Shown piece by piece: positions 1 through 8,956 of a stretch of 64,000 bases of DNA (positions within the stretch are counted from its first letter, which is position 1; every line of letters begins with the position of its first letter). Origin of the DNA: JAOZPE01 sp964601275. Lineage in GTDB: Bacteria > Krumholzibacteriota > Krumholzibacteriia > JAJRXK01. The stretch is from the NCBI GenBank assembly GCA_964601275.1, contig CAZRMV010000004.1, positions 186,001 to 250,000 on the forward strand, given 5' to 3'. The position numbers and the translations under genes were made by a program. Below the pieces are notes generated by a model that saw only the letters and a program-made list of their open reading frames with translations, made no database searches and was not told the DNA's origin.

Positions 1-903
1 CTTGTCGGGGTCCATTCCATCGCTTCGGTTCCGGAGACGGAATTGTTGCGCGCCGCGGCGAGCCTCGAGCGGGGCAGCGAACATCCCCTGGCGGCGGCCA
101 TCGTCGAAGGTGCGGAAGAAAGAGGTCTGGCCCTCTTGAGCGCAAGTGACTTCCAGTCGCATACGGGCAGCGGGGTGACCGGGACGGTCGACGGCCGATC
201 GGTTGCCCTGGGCAATCAGACCCTCATGAGCGAACTGGGCCTGACGCCCGGCGATGCCACCGCCGAGGTCGAGAGGCTCCGCTCGGAGGGCCAGACGGTC
301 ATGTTCGTGGCAATCGACGGCGAATTGGCCGGATTCCTCGGCGTGGCCGACCCGATCAAGGAAAGCACGCCGGAGGCCATCCAGAAGCTGCAGTCTTCCA
401 GGGTCCATGTGGTCATGTTGACCGGAGACAGCCGCACGACCGCCGAGGCGGTGGCACGACGGCTTGGAATCGACGAGGTCGAGGCCGAGGTCCTGCCCGA
501 TCAGAAGGCATCGGTGGTCCAGAAGCTCCAGGCGGCCGGACACAAGGTCGCCATGGCGGGGGACGGCATCAACGACGCCCCCGCACTGGCCGCTGCGGAT
601 GTCGGGATCGCCATGGGAACCGGCACCGATGTGGCGATGGAGAGCGCCGGAGTCACCCTGGTCAAGGGCGACCTCGGCGGCATCGTCCGGGCGAGGCGTT
701 TGAGCCACATGACGATGCGCAACATCAAGCAGAACCTGTTCTTCGCGTTTGCCTACAACTCCCTCGGCGTGCCCATCGCAGCCGGGATCCTCTATCCGTT
801 CACTGGACTCTTGCTCAGCCCGATCCTCGCGGCGGCGGCGATGAGTTTCAGTTCCGTATCGGTCATCAGCAACGCGCTGAGGCTGCGCCGCGTGGCGCTT
901 TGA
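1..903 (+). CDS. copA: Copper-translocating P1B-type ATPase, C-terminal part (5' truncated by window edge)
   Basis: The reading frame is open from base 1, so about 300 C-terminal residues are visible. They cover the end of the P/N cytoplasmic domains and the last two membrane helices. Visible motifs are SEHPLA (the HP motif of heavy-metal ATPases, N-domain), MLTGDS and the hinge GDGINDAP with GTGTDVA after it. The phosphorylation DKTGT and the CPx membrane motif would lie to the left of the window. Metal choice cannot be read from this part. Copper is inferred from homology style and from the DUF3347 gene starting 38 bases downstream, which is probably co-transcribed. It would pump Cu(I) out of the cytoplasm using ATP. 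Confidence 0.93.
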   Translation, partial: LVGVHSIASVPETELLRAAASLERGSEHPLAAAIVEGAEERGLALLSASDFQSHTGSGVTGTVDGRSVALGNQTLMSELGLTPGDATAEVERLRSEGQTVMFVAIDGELAGFLGVADPIKESTPEAIQKLQSSRVHVVMLTGDSRTTAEAVARRLGIDEVEAEVLPDQKASVVQKLQAAGHKVAMAGDGINDAPALAAADVGIAMGTGTDVAMESAGVTLVKGDLGGIVRARRLSHMTMRNIKQNLFFAFAYNSLGVPIAAGILYPFTGLLLSPILAAAAMSFSSVSVISNALRLRRVAL

Positions 904-941
904 AGAAGGTCCCGCGTGGTGCGGGCAAAAAGGAGGGCATC

Positions 942-1702
942 ATGCTCAGACGATCAATCCTCACGGCAGCCTTGGCTGTCCTGGTACTCCCCACCATGGC
1001 CCTGGCCCATGGAGGCGGACCGACCATGGCCGACATGGTGGCCCAGTACACCGCGATCGGCGATCTCCTGGCCGCGGACAAGACCGACGGTGTCGCTGGA
1101 CACGCAGAAGCGATGTTGAAGATCATGGACGAGCACGAGGCCATGATGAAAGAGGGCGGCCACATGAAGGGCGAGATGGGCGNNNNNNNNNNNNNNNNNN
1201 NNNNNNNNNNNNNNNNNNNNNNNNNNNNNNNNNNNNNNNNNNNNNNNNNNNNNNNNNNNNNNNNNNNNNNNNNNNNNNNNNNGACGAGCACGAGGCCATG
1301 ATGAAAGAGGGCGGCCACATGAAGGGCGAGATGGGCGGCATGATGCACTCCAAGGAGGAGATGCAGGCCATGCACAAGGCCATGCGTGCATCCCTCACGG
1401 CCCTCAGCGCAAAGGATCTCACCCTCGAGTCCGCCCGCGACGCCTACAAGGACCTGAGCGAGCAGTTCGTGCCCATGGCGAAGATGGGCTACGAGAAGCG
1501 GGACCTGGATCCCTCATGGGTGGTCATGCATTGCCCCATGGCAAAAGCGGAATGGATCCAGAAGGACGGGAAGGTGATGAACCCCTACCTCGGCTCGAAG
1601 ATGCTTCACTGTGGAACCAAGGTGTGGGATCTCTCCAACCCGCACGACGAGGGACACGATCAGTCCAAGAGCTCCGGACATCACATGGGTGGCATGCACT
1701 GA
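942..1702 (+). CDS. Periplasmic DUF3347-type copper-binding protein, split by a 100-N gap
   Basis: It starts at ATG 942 behind an AGGAGG site at 931-936, with a signal peptide (LTAALAVLVLPTMALA). The first part ends in the N run (1183-1282) and the second part continues after it in another apparent frame. The 55 bases on either side of the gap are identical. Merging them gives a single in-frame product of 201 residues, so the gene is probably intact. The C-terminal part carries HCPMAKAEWIQ, NPYLG and MLHCG, the Cys/Met-rich signature of DUF3347 domains found in copper-resistance proteins and CusB tails. The His/Met-rich ends (GHHMGGMH) also suggest metal binding. It lies directly behind copA, so a periplasmic copper chaperone or buffer is likely. 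Confidence 0.8.
1183..1282. other. Assembly gap of exactly 100 N, probably spurious
   Basis: Exactly 100 N is a conventional placeholder for an unknown gap length. The 55 bases before it (1128-1182) are repeated exactly after it (1283-1337). An exact 55-base overlap equals a common de Bruijn k-mer size, so two abutting contigs were most likely joined without merging. Collapsing the overlap restores one open frame across the DUF3347 gene. Confidence 0.9.
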
Positions 1703-1732
1703 TCCATGGGCCCACGGAAACCGGGCGGGTGC

Positions 1733-2920
1733 TCAGAAGAAGTAGTTCACCTGGACACCAGCCCGGTTTCCCCGGTACTGACCCACGTCGAAGTACAAGG
1801 GCGAATCCACCGACGTCGAGCTGTTGCGGTAGACGTAGAAGACCTGGGGCTGCCAGTGCCGATCGATTCTCCAGTAGAGTCGATTGGACCAGTGGATATC
1901 CTTGTCGCGGCGATCGAAATGCGCGGTATCCAGGGGATTGCTCGTGGTATAGCTCTGATGGGAGTAGACCAGGGTCTCGTCGAGTCGCAATCCCCCGGAG
2001 ATTCTCCACGTGAACCCTCCCTGGAATCCATATTGATTGTTGCTGATGTCCGCAAGGGCGCCGGGTACCTGGTTGGGCCCCTTCGCGCGCGACCACCCCA
2101 CCGATGCCAGGAACTTGAGACGCAGAGCCCGACTGGCCCGGTACCTGGCCCCAGCGGCTATCGAATAGGTGCTGTTGTCGCGTTCGTCGAAGGGGAAGTC
2201 GTAGTTCCGGTAGGCGAAATCGAACCCGAACAATCCAACCCAAGCCGGTGAGAAATTGTATCGGCTGTCCAGGGCGAGGGAGAACTTGTTGAACTGGGCG
2301 GCGGCGAAGCGAACTCCGGCGGGCCGCTCGGGCATCTGTCTCCAGAAGAGGTGACGCAGGTAGTAGCTCGGCGTATAGCGCAGGGCAAGCGCCACCGACC
2401 CGTCCCGAACCCGGCGGCGCAGGGACAGACCGAAACGCGAATAGTTCTTGATGGTGTTGCTGGTGTAGATCTGCGCGTCCGCCATGGCCCGCACGCGCCA
2501 ATCGGAATGCCGGCGGATCTTCCAGAGATAGTCCACCCGTACTGCGGGAACGGCCACGAAATCATCGAGGCTCTCGATGGGGAATCGCTCGAGGGGCTGG
2601 GTCCGCCCCTCGAAGGTCTGGCGGTCCGAGTCGGAATAGTTGAACACGTTGTCGTCGTAGTAGAGGCCGAGATAGGCGTAACCGTCGAAACGGTGGCGCG
2701 GACGGCGGGACTTGTGCCGGCGTTTCTTCTTCTTGTGACTCCTGGACGACCGGTTGGAGGTGGCATGCTTGCTGCCGATCATTGCGGTGTGGGACATCTC
2801 GACAAGGGTCCCCGTGGCCGCCGAAGAGCTGACGGCGCTGAAGAGCCCACAGAGAAGACACACGGTCGCGATGGCGAAGTTCCGAATCGTCGTTGAGCTT
2901 CGGGAGATGGTGATGGTCAT
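1733..2920 (-). CDS. Outer-membrane beta-barrel protein, last gene of the poly-gamma-glutamate operon
   Basis: The product has 395 residues. I chose ATG 2920 because it overlaps the upstream stop as ATGA; a longer open frame exists upstream but has no such support. There is a signal peptide (about residues 1-35), then a very basic stretch (about residues 60-78, with KKKKRRHK and RRPRHR). Then come about 300 residues of alternating aromatic/hydrophobic strands ending in NYFF, the terminal Phe typical of outer-membrane barrels. I do not recognise a named family. Its position in the PGA operon suggests a role in moving the polymer through, or anchoring it at, the outer membrane (inference). The basic stretch could contact the polyanionic chain. 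Confidence 0.72.
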   Translation of the reverse strand: MTITISRSSTTIRNFAIATVCLLCGLFSAVSSSAATGTLVEMSHTAMIGSKHATSNRSSRSHKKKKRRHKSRRPRHRFDGYAYLGLYYDDNVFNYSDSDRQTFEGRTQPLERFPIESLDDFVAVPAVRVDYLWKIRRHSDWRVRAMADAQIYTSNTIKNYSRFGLSLRRRVRDGSVALALRYTPSYYLRHLFWRQMPERPAGVRFAAAQFNKFSLALDSRYNFSPAWVGLFGFDFAYRNYDFPFDERDNSTYSIAAGARYRASRALRLKFLASVGWSRAKGPNQVPGALADISNNQYGFQGGFTWRISGGLRLDETLVYSHQSYTTSNPLDTAHFDRRDKDIHWSNRLYWRIDRHWQPQVFYVYRNSSTSVDSPLYFDVGQYRGNRAGVQVNYFF

Positions 2921-3804
2921 GGGGTCACACTCGCTTTGGGAACGGTGAATCGAAGGGCCACCAGATGGTGCGGCGCACTCGGGCGGACGACAAGACGGTG
3001 GCGACCCTTGGGAATGGAGAGGACGAAGGAACGCGCGCGACCGAGATTCCAGTCCGTGTGGTTCTGGCACTCGGCGACGAGCGACTTCGAGGTGGAAAGA
3101 GAACGGGAGAGGACTTCGTCCTGCAACCCGGAAATGGTCAAGCCGTAGGTTCGGGTTCCCTTGTCCCGCTCCAGGTAGACCAGACGGCTGACGATGCGCA
3201 GATGCGTGGGTCCGATGACCTCGACCACCACGGGTTGGTCGCCGGTGGCCAGGAAGTAGTTCCGGAGCTTTTCATTCACCACGATCGTGAGCGCGTCGGC
3301 CATGTCCACCGGATAGAGGGGCGACTGGTCGGAACTCTTCGACGGGGTACTGACCAGGAATCGAACGCCGGCCGCGGCGGCCTCGTCCCCCTCGAGACGG
3401 AACTCGAGATGATGGTTGCCCAGGCCGAGACGGAGACTGAACTTGCGCGAATGCGCGGCGATCTCCCCCGAATCGCGCCACCGAAGCCCACTGGGGGTGC
3501 TCGTGGTATCGACCGTCTTGATCACCTTGCCCCGATCGGTGACCACGATCCGGTAATCGATCTCCCGGTCGAGGGTGTCGGCGGGGATGACCCGGACGAG
3601 ACATTTCAGATCGGCCGGCCCCTTCAGCTCGAGGGGCATGGAACGCTCCTTCTCGAGCCGGTAGTAGAGCCGGGTCTTTTCCGAGATGGTCAGCCACATC
3701 TTCGTCCCCGACTCAGGCCGCGTGAGACGGGAAGCCGAAGCGATGCCGGTTCCGGCGAGAAGCACCAGGGAAAGAAGGACCAGGGGGATTCGACGGGGGT
3801 TCAT
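2917..3804 (-). CDS. Secreted protein of unknown function in the PGA operon
   Basis: The product has 295 residues with a signal peptide (VLLSLVLLAGTGIASA). The remainder is beta-rich and shows two similar halves, each with a segment about rigid-body or hydroxyl-type contacts (EKTRLYYRLEKE and NEKLRNYFLATGD) followed by GPADL/GPTHL and a V-R/V-Y strand. This suggests an internal duplication of a roughly 120-residue beta domain. Its start overlaps the PgsW stop (3801-3804) and its stop overlaps the barrel start (2917-2920), so it is translationally coupled on both sides. Function is unknown. A periplasmic link between the synthase and the outer-membrane barrel is a reasonable guess. Confidence 0.7.
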   Translation of the reverse strand: MNPRRIPLVLLSLVLLAGTGIASASRLTRPESGTKMWLTISEKTRLYYRLEKERSMPLELKGPADLKCLVRVIPADTLDREIDYRIVVTDRGKVIKTVDTTSTPSGLRWRDSGEIAAHSRKFSLRLGLGNHHLEFRLEGDEAAAAGVRFLVSTPSKSSDQSPLYPVDMADALTIVVNEKLRNYFLATGDQPVVVEVIGPTHLRIVSRLVYLERDKGTRTYGLTISGLQDEVLSRSLSTSKSLVAECQNHTDWNLGRARSFVLSIPKGRHRLVVRPSAPHHLVALRFTVPKASVTP

Positions 3805-4928
3805 GGCGCCACATCCCGTGGAGAAGGCCGTGGATTGCGCTGGACGTAGTGTTTCAGATCGACCCGCACGACGGTGAAGACCACGATCGCCAACAGGATC
3901 GTCAAGATCGTGGTGAGGGTCGTGTCGATACGATTGCGAAAGAAGAGATTACCTTCGCCCATGGTCGGGGGGTCGGCGCCGACCACGACGGGAAGCCCGA
4001 AGCGGCGGTTGATCACACGGACACTGGTGAGGTTGATGATGGGAACGCCTTCCTTGGACATGCGGTTGACCACGGCGTTGATGGGATAGTTGGCCGGCGG
4101 CAGGCGGCGGGAGTATCCGGGGGGAATGAGATCGTTGTTGTAGGCTCCCCCGACGCTGGCGATGCCTCCCCCGATGTTGACGTACGCAGCATAGCCGGCC
4201 TGGCCGCTGCGGGCATGATAGATCGTCATCCGCGCCTGGATGCTGGCCTCCAGGGTCGGGGCCTCGATCAGGATGACCCCGTTGCGGGTGATGGCTTCGC
4301 GGAGCAATCGGCGGCCCTCGGGCGAAAGACCCCGGCCATTGTCCCCGCCGCCGCCGAGGGACGCCGCCACCGACTTGTAGGGCAGGATCTTGTGCTCGCG
4401 GAGGATTCTCTCCATGTCGAGCCAGGTGAGTTGCGGGCGGTTGGCGCCGAAATCGGAGGCGCCGATGGATGCGATGACGACCGGGGTCACCCCCATGGCG
4501 TGGCACGCGGAGAGAAGCGCGATGTTCCAGCCCGGCATCGAGCCGGTCAACCCCACCGCGATCCGATCTCCGCGGTGCACATGCGCCTTCTGCAAGAGCT
4601 CGATGAAGGCGGCGGCCGCGTTGGGGTTCGTGGCCAGGATCTTCGCGGTGACGAAACCACGGTCCGAGGTGATCAGGGAGTGTTCCAGGCCGATCAATCC
4701 GGTCTCCCATGGGTCATTGGTCGGGTCGATGGTCTCCCCCTGGGCGAGCAGTTCGGAACGGATGGTGTTCTGCGCCAGCACCGCGGTCTTCACCGCGTCG
4801 ATCTTGATGTCGTAGTCCGATACGAGGATCCGGTGCGCGCTTCGCTCGGCCAGGCCGTAGACGGCCAGGGAAAGGATGGCCAGGGCGATGAGGTGCCAGT
4901 CGGGAACGCGTTCCTGCCGCCACTTCAT
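3801..4928 (-). CDS. pgsW: Poly-gamma-glutamate system protein PgsW
   Basis: The product has 375 residues. Start ATG 4928 overlaps the pgsC stop by four bases. It has an N-terminal membrane segment (LIALAILSLAVYGLA), a long extracytoplasmic domain containing GLTGSMPGWNIALLSACHAMG, IASIGASDFGANRP and a Gly-rich NIGGGIASVGGAYNN segment, and a C-terminal membrane helix (ILTILLAIVVFTVV). This matches the family I know as PgsW, found in PGA loci. There is no PgsA/CapA gene here, so PgsW may take its place in the synthase complex. The reaction it performs is not known to me. Confidence 0.82.
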   Translation of the reverse strand: MKWRQERVPDWHLIALAILSLAVYGLAERSAHRILVSDYDIKIDAVKTAVLAQNTIRSELLAQGETIDPTNDPWETGLIGLEHSLITSDRGFVTAKILATNPNAAAAFIELLQKAHVHRGDRIAVGLTGSMPGWNIALLSACHAMGVTPVVIASIGASDFGANRPQLTWLDMERILREHKILPYKSVAASLGGGGDNGRGLSPEGRRLLREAITRNGVILIEAPTLEASIQARMTIYHARSGQAGYAAYVNIGGGIASVGGAYNNDLIPPGYSRRLPPANYPINAVVNRMSKEGVPIINLTSVRVINRRFGLPVVVGADPPTMGEGNLFFRNRIDTTLTTILTILLAIVVFTVVRVDLKHYVQRNPRPSPRDVAP

Positions 4929-5413
4929 AGTACGCCTCCCCCCAGGCCAATGGTTCCTCCGGAGAGGATCACCAACAACAGGCGCACGAAAGTGGCCGCG
5001 ACGAGCATCATGGCGAGGGTGGGAACGATTCCCTGGCGGTCCATCCAGTTGGCGATCAGCCCCGGGATGATGAGCCCGATGGTGTGGAATTCCAGGTCGA
5101 GCCCGGCCACGTGGATGGTGAGATACTCCCGCGACAGCCACCCCAACAGGAAACCGATGATCACGGTGAAGACGATGCGCCTCCGGCCGTAGATGAACGC
5201 GAAGCGGCTCAGAAGACGCAGGAGACCGAAGGTCGCCAGGGCCACGATGATCGTGCCGGCCACCCGGAAGGGCTGATGCATCATCAGTGCGATGTAACCG
5301 GGTACCACCATCCCACCGGCGGCGATCCCCAGGACTTCGCTGGAGATGAGGCTGAAGATGAGCCCCAGTCCGACCGACTCGATCAAGAGCAACTGCAGGG
5401 CTTCGTTATACAT
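4925..5413 (-). CDS. pgsC: Poly-gamma-glutamate biosynthesis protein PgsC/CapC
   Basis: The product has 162 residues and is almost entirely hydrophobic, with about four to five membrane segments. It contains the family features GIAAGGMVVPGYIAL near the N-terminus and the TIGLIIPGLIANWMDRQG segment. Length is close to PgsC/CapC (about 150). It overlaps pgsB by eight bases (5406-5413) and pgsW by four (4925-4928). PgsC forms the membrane part of the PGA synthase together with PgsB. Confidence 0.9.
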   Translation of the reverse strand: MYNEALQLLLIESVGLGLIFSLISSEVLGIAAGGMVVPGYIALMMHQPFRVAGTIIVALATFGLLRLLSRFAFIYGRRRIVFTVIIGFLLGWLSREYLTIHVAGLDLEFHTIGLIIPGLIANWMDRQGIVPTLAMMLVAATFVRLLLVILSGGTIGLGGGVL

Positions 5414-6593
5414 GGGTGGCTTCCGCCTTTTCGCTGAACAACTGCGCGATCTCCTCGCCGAGCCCCACGATGTTGCCCAGACCGTAGATCACCGCGGGGC
5501 GGTCGGTGGGCAGCCGGTGGATGTGTTCATGGATCTCACTGGCCGTCCGCCCAGTCAGGTCATAGTGGGTCTTGCGGGGAAGGTTCTGGTGCTCGATGTA
5601 TCGCAGGAGAGGGGCGGTGCCGTCTCCCGCGATCAAGACCGTATCGAGGGGAAGACGATGGCAGACCAGTTCACCGAGTTGCTCGGAGCGCTGGATACGA
5701 TCGGGGCGGCAGACCAACAGGCCGACGATGCGTGAGTCCGGCGGGATGATCTCCTTCAACCGCTCCCAGACCAGGACATAGGAATCGGGGTCGTTGATCG
5801 CGAATCCGTTGACGAACCAGAGCGGCTGGCCGTCCCGCTCGAGACGCTCGATCCGAAGGGCGCCGGGATCGGGAGTCGAGACGTGCATTCCCTTCAGGGC
5901 GACCTCGCGGGAGACCCCGAGTTGGCCGCAGATCTTCAGGGCGAGCGCGACGTTGTCCGGGTGTTCGATGTAGGAGAACCCGGCGAGTTCCTCGGCTGTG
6001 ACCGACTGGGGATCGACCGCGTGGACGGTCGTGCCCCGCTCGTTCGCCACCGATCGGTAGGTCGGCAGGTAGGTGGAATCCGGGGTGAAGAAGACGCCGT
6101 GGTGGGATATGGTGCGGGCCAGGCTCCGGGCGACATCCGCCACGGTAGGGCCCATTTCGTCCAGGTGATCCGCCCGCGCGTTGGTGATGGCCGAGTGGGT
6201 GGAACGGACGATGCGGTCCTCCAGCAGGGACTGCAACTCGGGTTTGATGGCCATGCACTCCAGAACGAGGACCTCGGCCTCGAGCTGGGCCGCTCTCCGG
6301 ATGATGTGGACCTGCTCGATGATGTTCGCCTTGCCGGCCCGGACGACGGGAACCTCGGTGCCGTCGGCATAGATGAAGCGGGGCTTGGTTCCGGTGGTCT
6401 TGGCGATGGTACGGATGCCTCCCGCCCGCAGACCGGCGGCGATCAGCCGGGTGACCGAGGACTTGCCGCGGGTTCCGTTGACATGGATCCGGACCGGAAT
6501 ACAGCCCAGATGACGCTGGTGCTCCCTCGCCTCGTGGACGAAGGCCGCCACGAGCAGCAGGAGCAATGCGCTGAGGATGAGTGGACTGGACAT
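5406..6593 (-). CDS. pgsB: Poly-gamma-glutamate synthase PgsB/CapB (ATP-dependent ligase)
   Basis: The product has 395 residues. An N-terminal membrane helix (about residues 4-18) is followed by a Mur-ligase-like ATPase domain with HVNGTRGKSSVTRLI (P-loop at about residues 39-46), KTTGTKPRF and the NARADHLDEMGPT segment. All are typical of PgsB/CapB, which polymerises glutamate through gamma-amide bonds using ATP. It is the first gene of the five-gene minus-strand operon. A TATGAT hexamer 57 bases upstream of the start (6650-6655) could be a -10 element, but I see no convincing -35. Confidence 0.93.
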   Translation of the reverse strand: MSSPLILSALLLLLVAAFVHEAREHQRHLGCIPVRIHVNGTRGKSSVTRLIAAGLRAGGIRTIAKTTGTKPRFIYADGTEVPVVRAGKANIIEQVHIIRRAAQLEAEVLVLECMAIKPELQSLLEDRIVRSTHSAITNARADHLDEMGPTVADVARSLARTISHHGVFFTPDSTYLPTYRSVANERGTTVHAVDPQSVTAEELAGFSYIEHPDNVALALKICGQLGVSREVALKGMHVSTPDPGALRIERLERDGQPLWFVNGFAINDPDSYVLVWERLKEIIPPDSRIVGLLVCRPDRIQRSEQLGELVCHRLPLDTVLIAGDGTAPLLRYIEHQNLPRKTHYDLTGRTASEIHEHIHRLPTDRPAVIYGLGNIVGLGEEIAQLFSEKAEATHV

Positions 6594-6818
6594 GGGAAGC
6601 CGTGGAATCGGGTTGATCTGGACTACGCACCCCGGTGATCTTTGCAGGGATCATACCGAGTTCCCCTGGAATCTGCCCGTGATTCGTGGAGGGCGCGGCC
6701 TAATGGTACGGAACGAGACCGGTTGGTCAGCGGGAGTCCCTCCTCCTCCGTCGGAACTTCGAGCGGCAGGTGGACGAGATCGTCGGTCAAGGCGCAGTCG
6801 CGCTTCCGGCCCGCCCGC

Positions 6819-8756
6819 TCAGCTCAGCGGCCGCAAGCCCAACTTCACCCCGGGTTGGGGCGGACGGCGGAAGGGACCCAGGCCGGGGTCGACCGAGGTG
6901 CCCATGGCGAGCCAGTCGTCGTGCAGGTCGAGGAGCTCGTTCGTCGCCGTATGTGCCTGTTGCGCCTGTCGGGCGCTTTCGAAACGGCCGCTGAATGGAG
7001 GGGATGTCGCATCGCGCAGGATGAGCGCTTCCCAATCGGCCGAGCGGTACAGGGTGCGATGGATCTGGCCATGGGCGCGTGCCGTCGCGGCCATGACCGA
7101 GCGGTAACGGGTCCAGCGGTGATCATCCCAGCCCAGTCGGAAGTCTTCGGTGGAAGGACGGCTGAACCGCGTGGCCATGAGCTGTCCGGCCCGGCGGCCC
7201 TTGTGGGCGAGTCGCTGCACGGTGAGGGGATCCATGTCTAGATTCAGGCCACCTTCGTACTTGGTCTGCCAGATCTCCACCACCCGATCCCGGGTGCCGG
7301 GCAGGGGAAGAACCGAGTCGTCGTACCAGTTCTGCATGGTATCCACGATGGCCGAGAAGAACCGGCCCATCATGCCCAGGGGAGATCCGGGATGGATGCG
7401 TCGCCACCGCTCGCCCGCCCCGTCGCTGCGCCGGTGGATGGCGTAGACGTTGTCCTGGCTCCGGTGGCCACGATCGGCGCGGGGATCGGGTGAGAACTGC
7501 CGGAGATTGATGCCGATGGTGGGCCAGCGGGGGACCATGGCGTCGAAGAAATGGATGGGGAAGTTGCTGCTGATCCCGCCGTCACTGAACCAGACGGTCT
7601 CGGGGCGGCGCCGCTGGCCGGCCGCAAGCTCTCGCTGAGGGTCGATCTGCCCCAGGGGAACCGCCGAGATCAAGCCGGGGAAGCTCAGGCTCATGCGCGT
7701 CGCCACCACCACGGGGAGATCCCGGGCCTCGGGAAACCGATGCCACCCGGAGGTATCGATTCCCGGATCGCCGCCGGAGGGCGGGGAGTGGTCCACCATC
7801 CATCGCACCACTTCACGGGGGAAGAGTTTCTCGAAATCCTCTCGGCGGAAGTACAACGACTCCTCCTGGAACGGCAGCACGTAGGGTCGACCGTGGGTGA
7901 GGGCGGTGGTGACCATCTTCAGCTCGATGGAATGGTCGTTGGCCTTCAGCAGCGTGCGCCCGGCGGGAGGAACGGGGGCGTCCCAGAGATCTCCGAAGGT
8001 CAAGGGTCGTCCCGGAGGCAGCCCCGCCACCTCGTTGAGCTTGGTGTGCAACCACGGGGTCAGGCTTGCCGCTTCTCCGGTGGGAGCGTCCGCCATCCCC
8101 GAAGCCAGACCGAAGTTGTTGTCGACCACCGCGCGCAGTTGTCCTCGAAGCAGCCGAGAGAGAACGATTCCGGCCAGGCCCAGCGAGAAGAAGACCCCTC
8201 CGAGGATCCCGGTCGAGCTCGTCCATGCGCGGGACAGCGGGCCCACAGGCTGAGGCATCCAGCCGGGGGCGAAGCCCAGGCCGGCGGCGCAGGAGAGCCC
8301 GAGCACCACCAGCCCCGGCAGGATGGCCAGGACCAGCCTCCCCGGCCAATGCCGGAAGCAACGCAGGAGCACCCTCGCAAGCCGCAGTCTCCGGTAGCTG
8401 GCGGCCTTCCGGGCGAGGTCGAAGAGCGCTCGGGTCGGCGGGTCGGGCCGGAAGAGCTGGGCCAGGCGCCGGTGGCTTCCCAACCACCGGGGAAGATCCT
8501 CGAGGAGGGTGAACCCTCCCATGTCATCGAATCCAGGGGAGTTGCGACGGCGGTATTCGGCGGCCGCGGCGCACGCGGCCGCGATCGCGCCGGCCGAGCT
8601 TCCCCCCAGGTTCTTCAGATGGAAACGCCGGGCCAGTTCTCCCACGGCCAGGGGATAGGTCACGCCGCTGGTGACTCCCCCTTTCATCACGATGTCGCAG
8701 AAGACGGGGGCGCTGAAGCTTCGGCCATCACCAGGCCCTGGACGGGACGATTCCAT
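6819..8756 (-). CDS. Patatin-like phospholipase family protein
   Basis: The product has about 645 residues. The catalytic set of the patatin fold is visible: the oxyanion segment VMKGGVTSG, the nucleophile motif GGSSAGA (GxSxG) and the DGG motif (WFSDGGISSNFPIHF) supplying the Asp of the Ser-Asp dyad. Two hydrophobic helices (LAILPGLVVLGLSCAAGLG and GGVFFSLGLAGIVLSRLL) lie in an insertion between these motifs, so it may be membrane-attached. Homologues hydrolyse lipid acyl esters. The start is uncertain: ATG 8756 places the conserved FCDIVMKGG near the N-terminus, and ATG 8795 is possible. It is divergent from the kinase gene. Confidence 0.85.
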   Translation of the reverse strand: MESSRPGPGDGRSFSAPVFCDIVMKGGVTSGVTYPLAVGELARRFHLKNLGGSSAGAIAAACAAAAEYRRRNSPGFDDMGGFTLLEDLPRWLGSHRRLAQLFRPDPPTRALFDLARKAASYRRLRLARVLLRCFRHWPGRLVLAILPGLVVLGLSCAAGLGFAPGWMPQPVGPLSRAWTSSTGILGGVFFSLGLAGIVLSRLLRGQLRAVVDNNFGLASGMADAPTGEAASLTPWLHTKLNEVAGLPPGRPLTFGDLWDAPVPPAGRTLLKANDHSIELKMVTTALTHGRPYVLPFQEESLYFRREDFEKLFPREVVRWMVDHSPPSGGDPGIDTSGWHRFPEARDLPVVVATRMSLSFPGLISAVPLGQIDPQRELAAGQRRRPETVWFSDGGISSNFPIHFFDAMVPRWPTIGINLRQFSPDPRADRGHRSQDNVYAIHRRSDGAGERWRRIHPGSPLGMMGRFFSAIVDTMQNWYDDSVLPLPGTRDRVVEIWQTKYEGGLNLDMDPLTVQRLAHKGRRAGQLMATRFSRPSTEDFRLGWDDHRWTRYRSVMAATARAHGQIHRTLYRSADWEALILRDATSPPFSGRFESARQAQQAHTATNELLDLHDDWLAMGTSVDPGLGPFRRPPQPGVKLGLRPLS

Positions 8757-8956
8757 GGCACACCACCGAGGACAGAGGAAGGAAGGCTCGGCCATTCTCA
8801 CCACCGGCTGGCGGCGGATCAATCGAAATGCCGGGGGATCCCGGGCACAAGAGCAGAACAAGTCCCGATACTCCCGCTCTGCGGGGCGCCCCTCGGCGTG
8901 CATGGCGTCGAGCCGGCGCCAAACCTATTCTGTGCCAACCAGGACGAATCCGGTTC

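Noticed and set aside
6594..6818. Promoter for pgsB
   Set aside because: Only a TATGAT hexamer is seen; no -35 at a usual distance, so not listed as a feature.
8757..8956. Promoters between the lipase and kinase genes
   Set aside because: No hexamer pair with good spacing was found on either strand.
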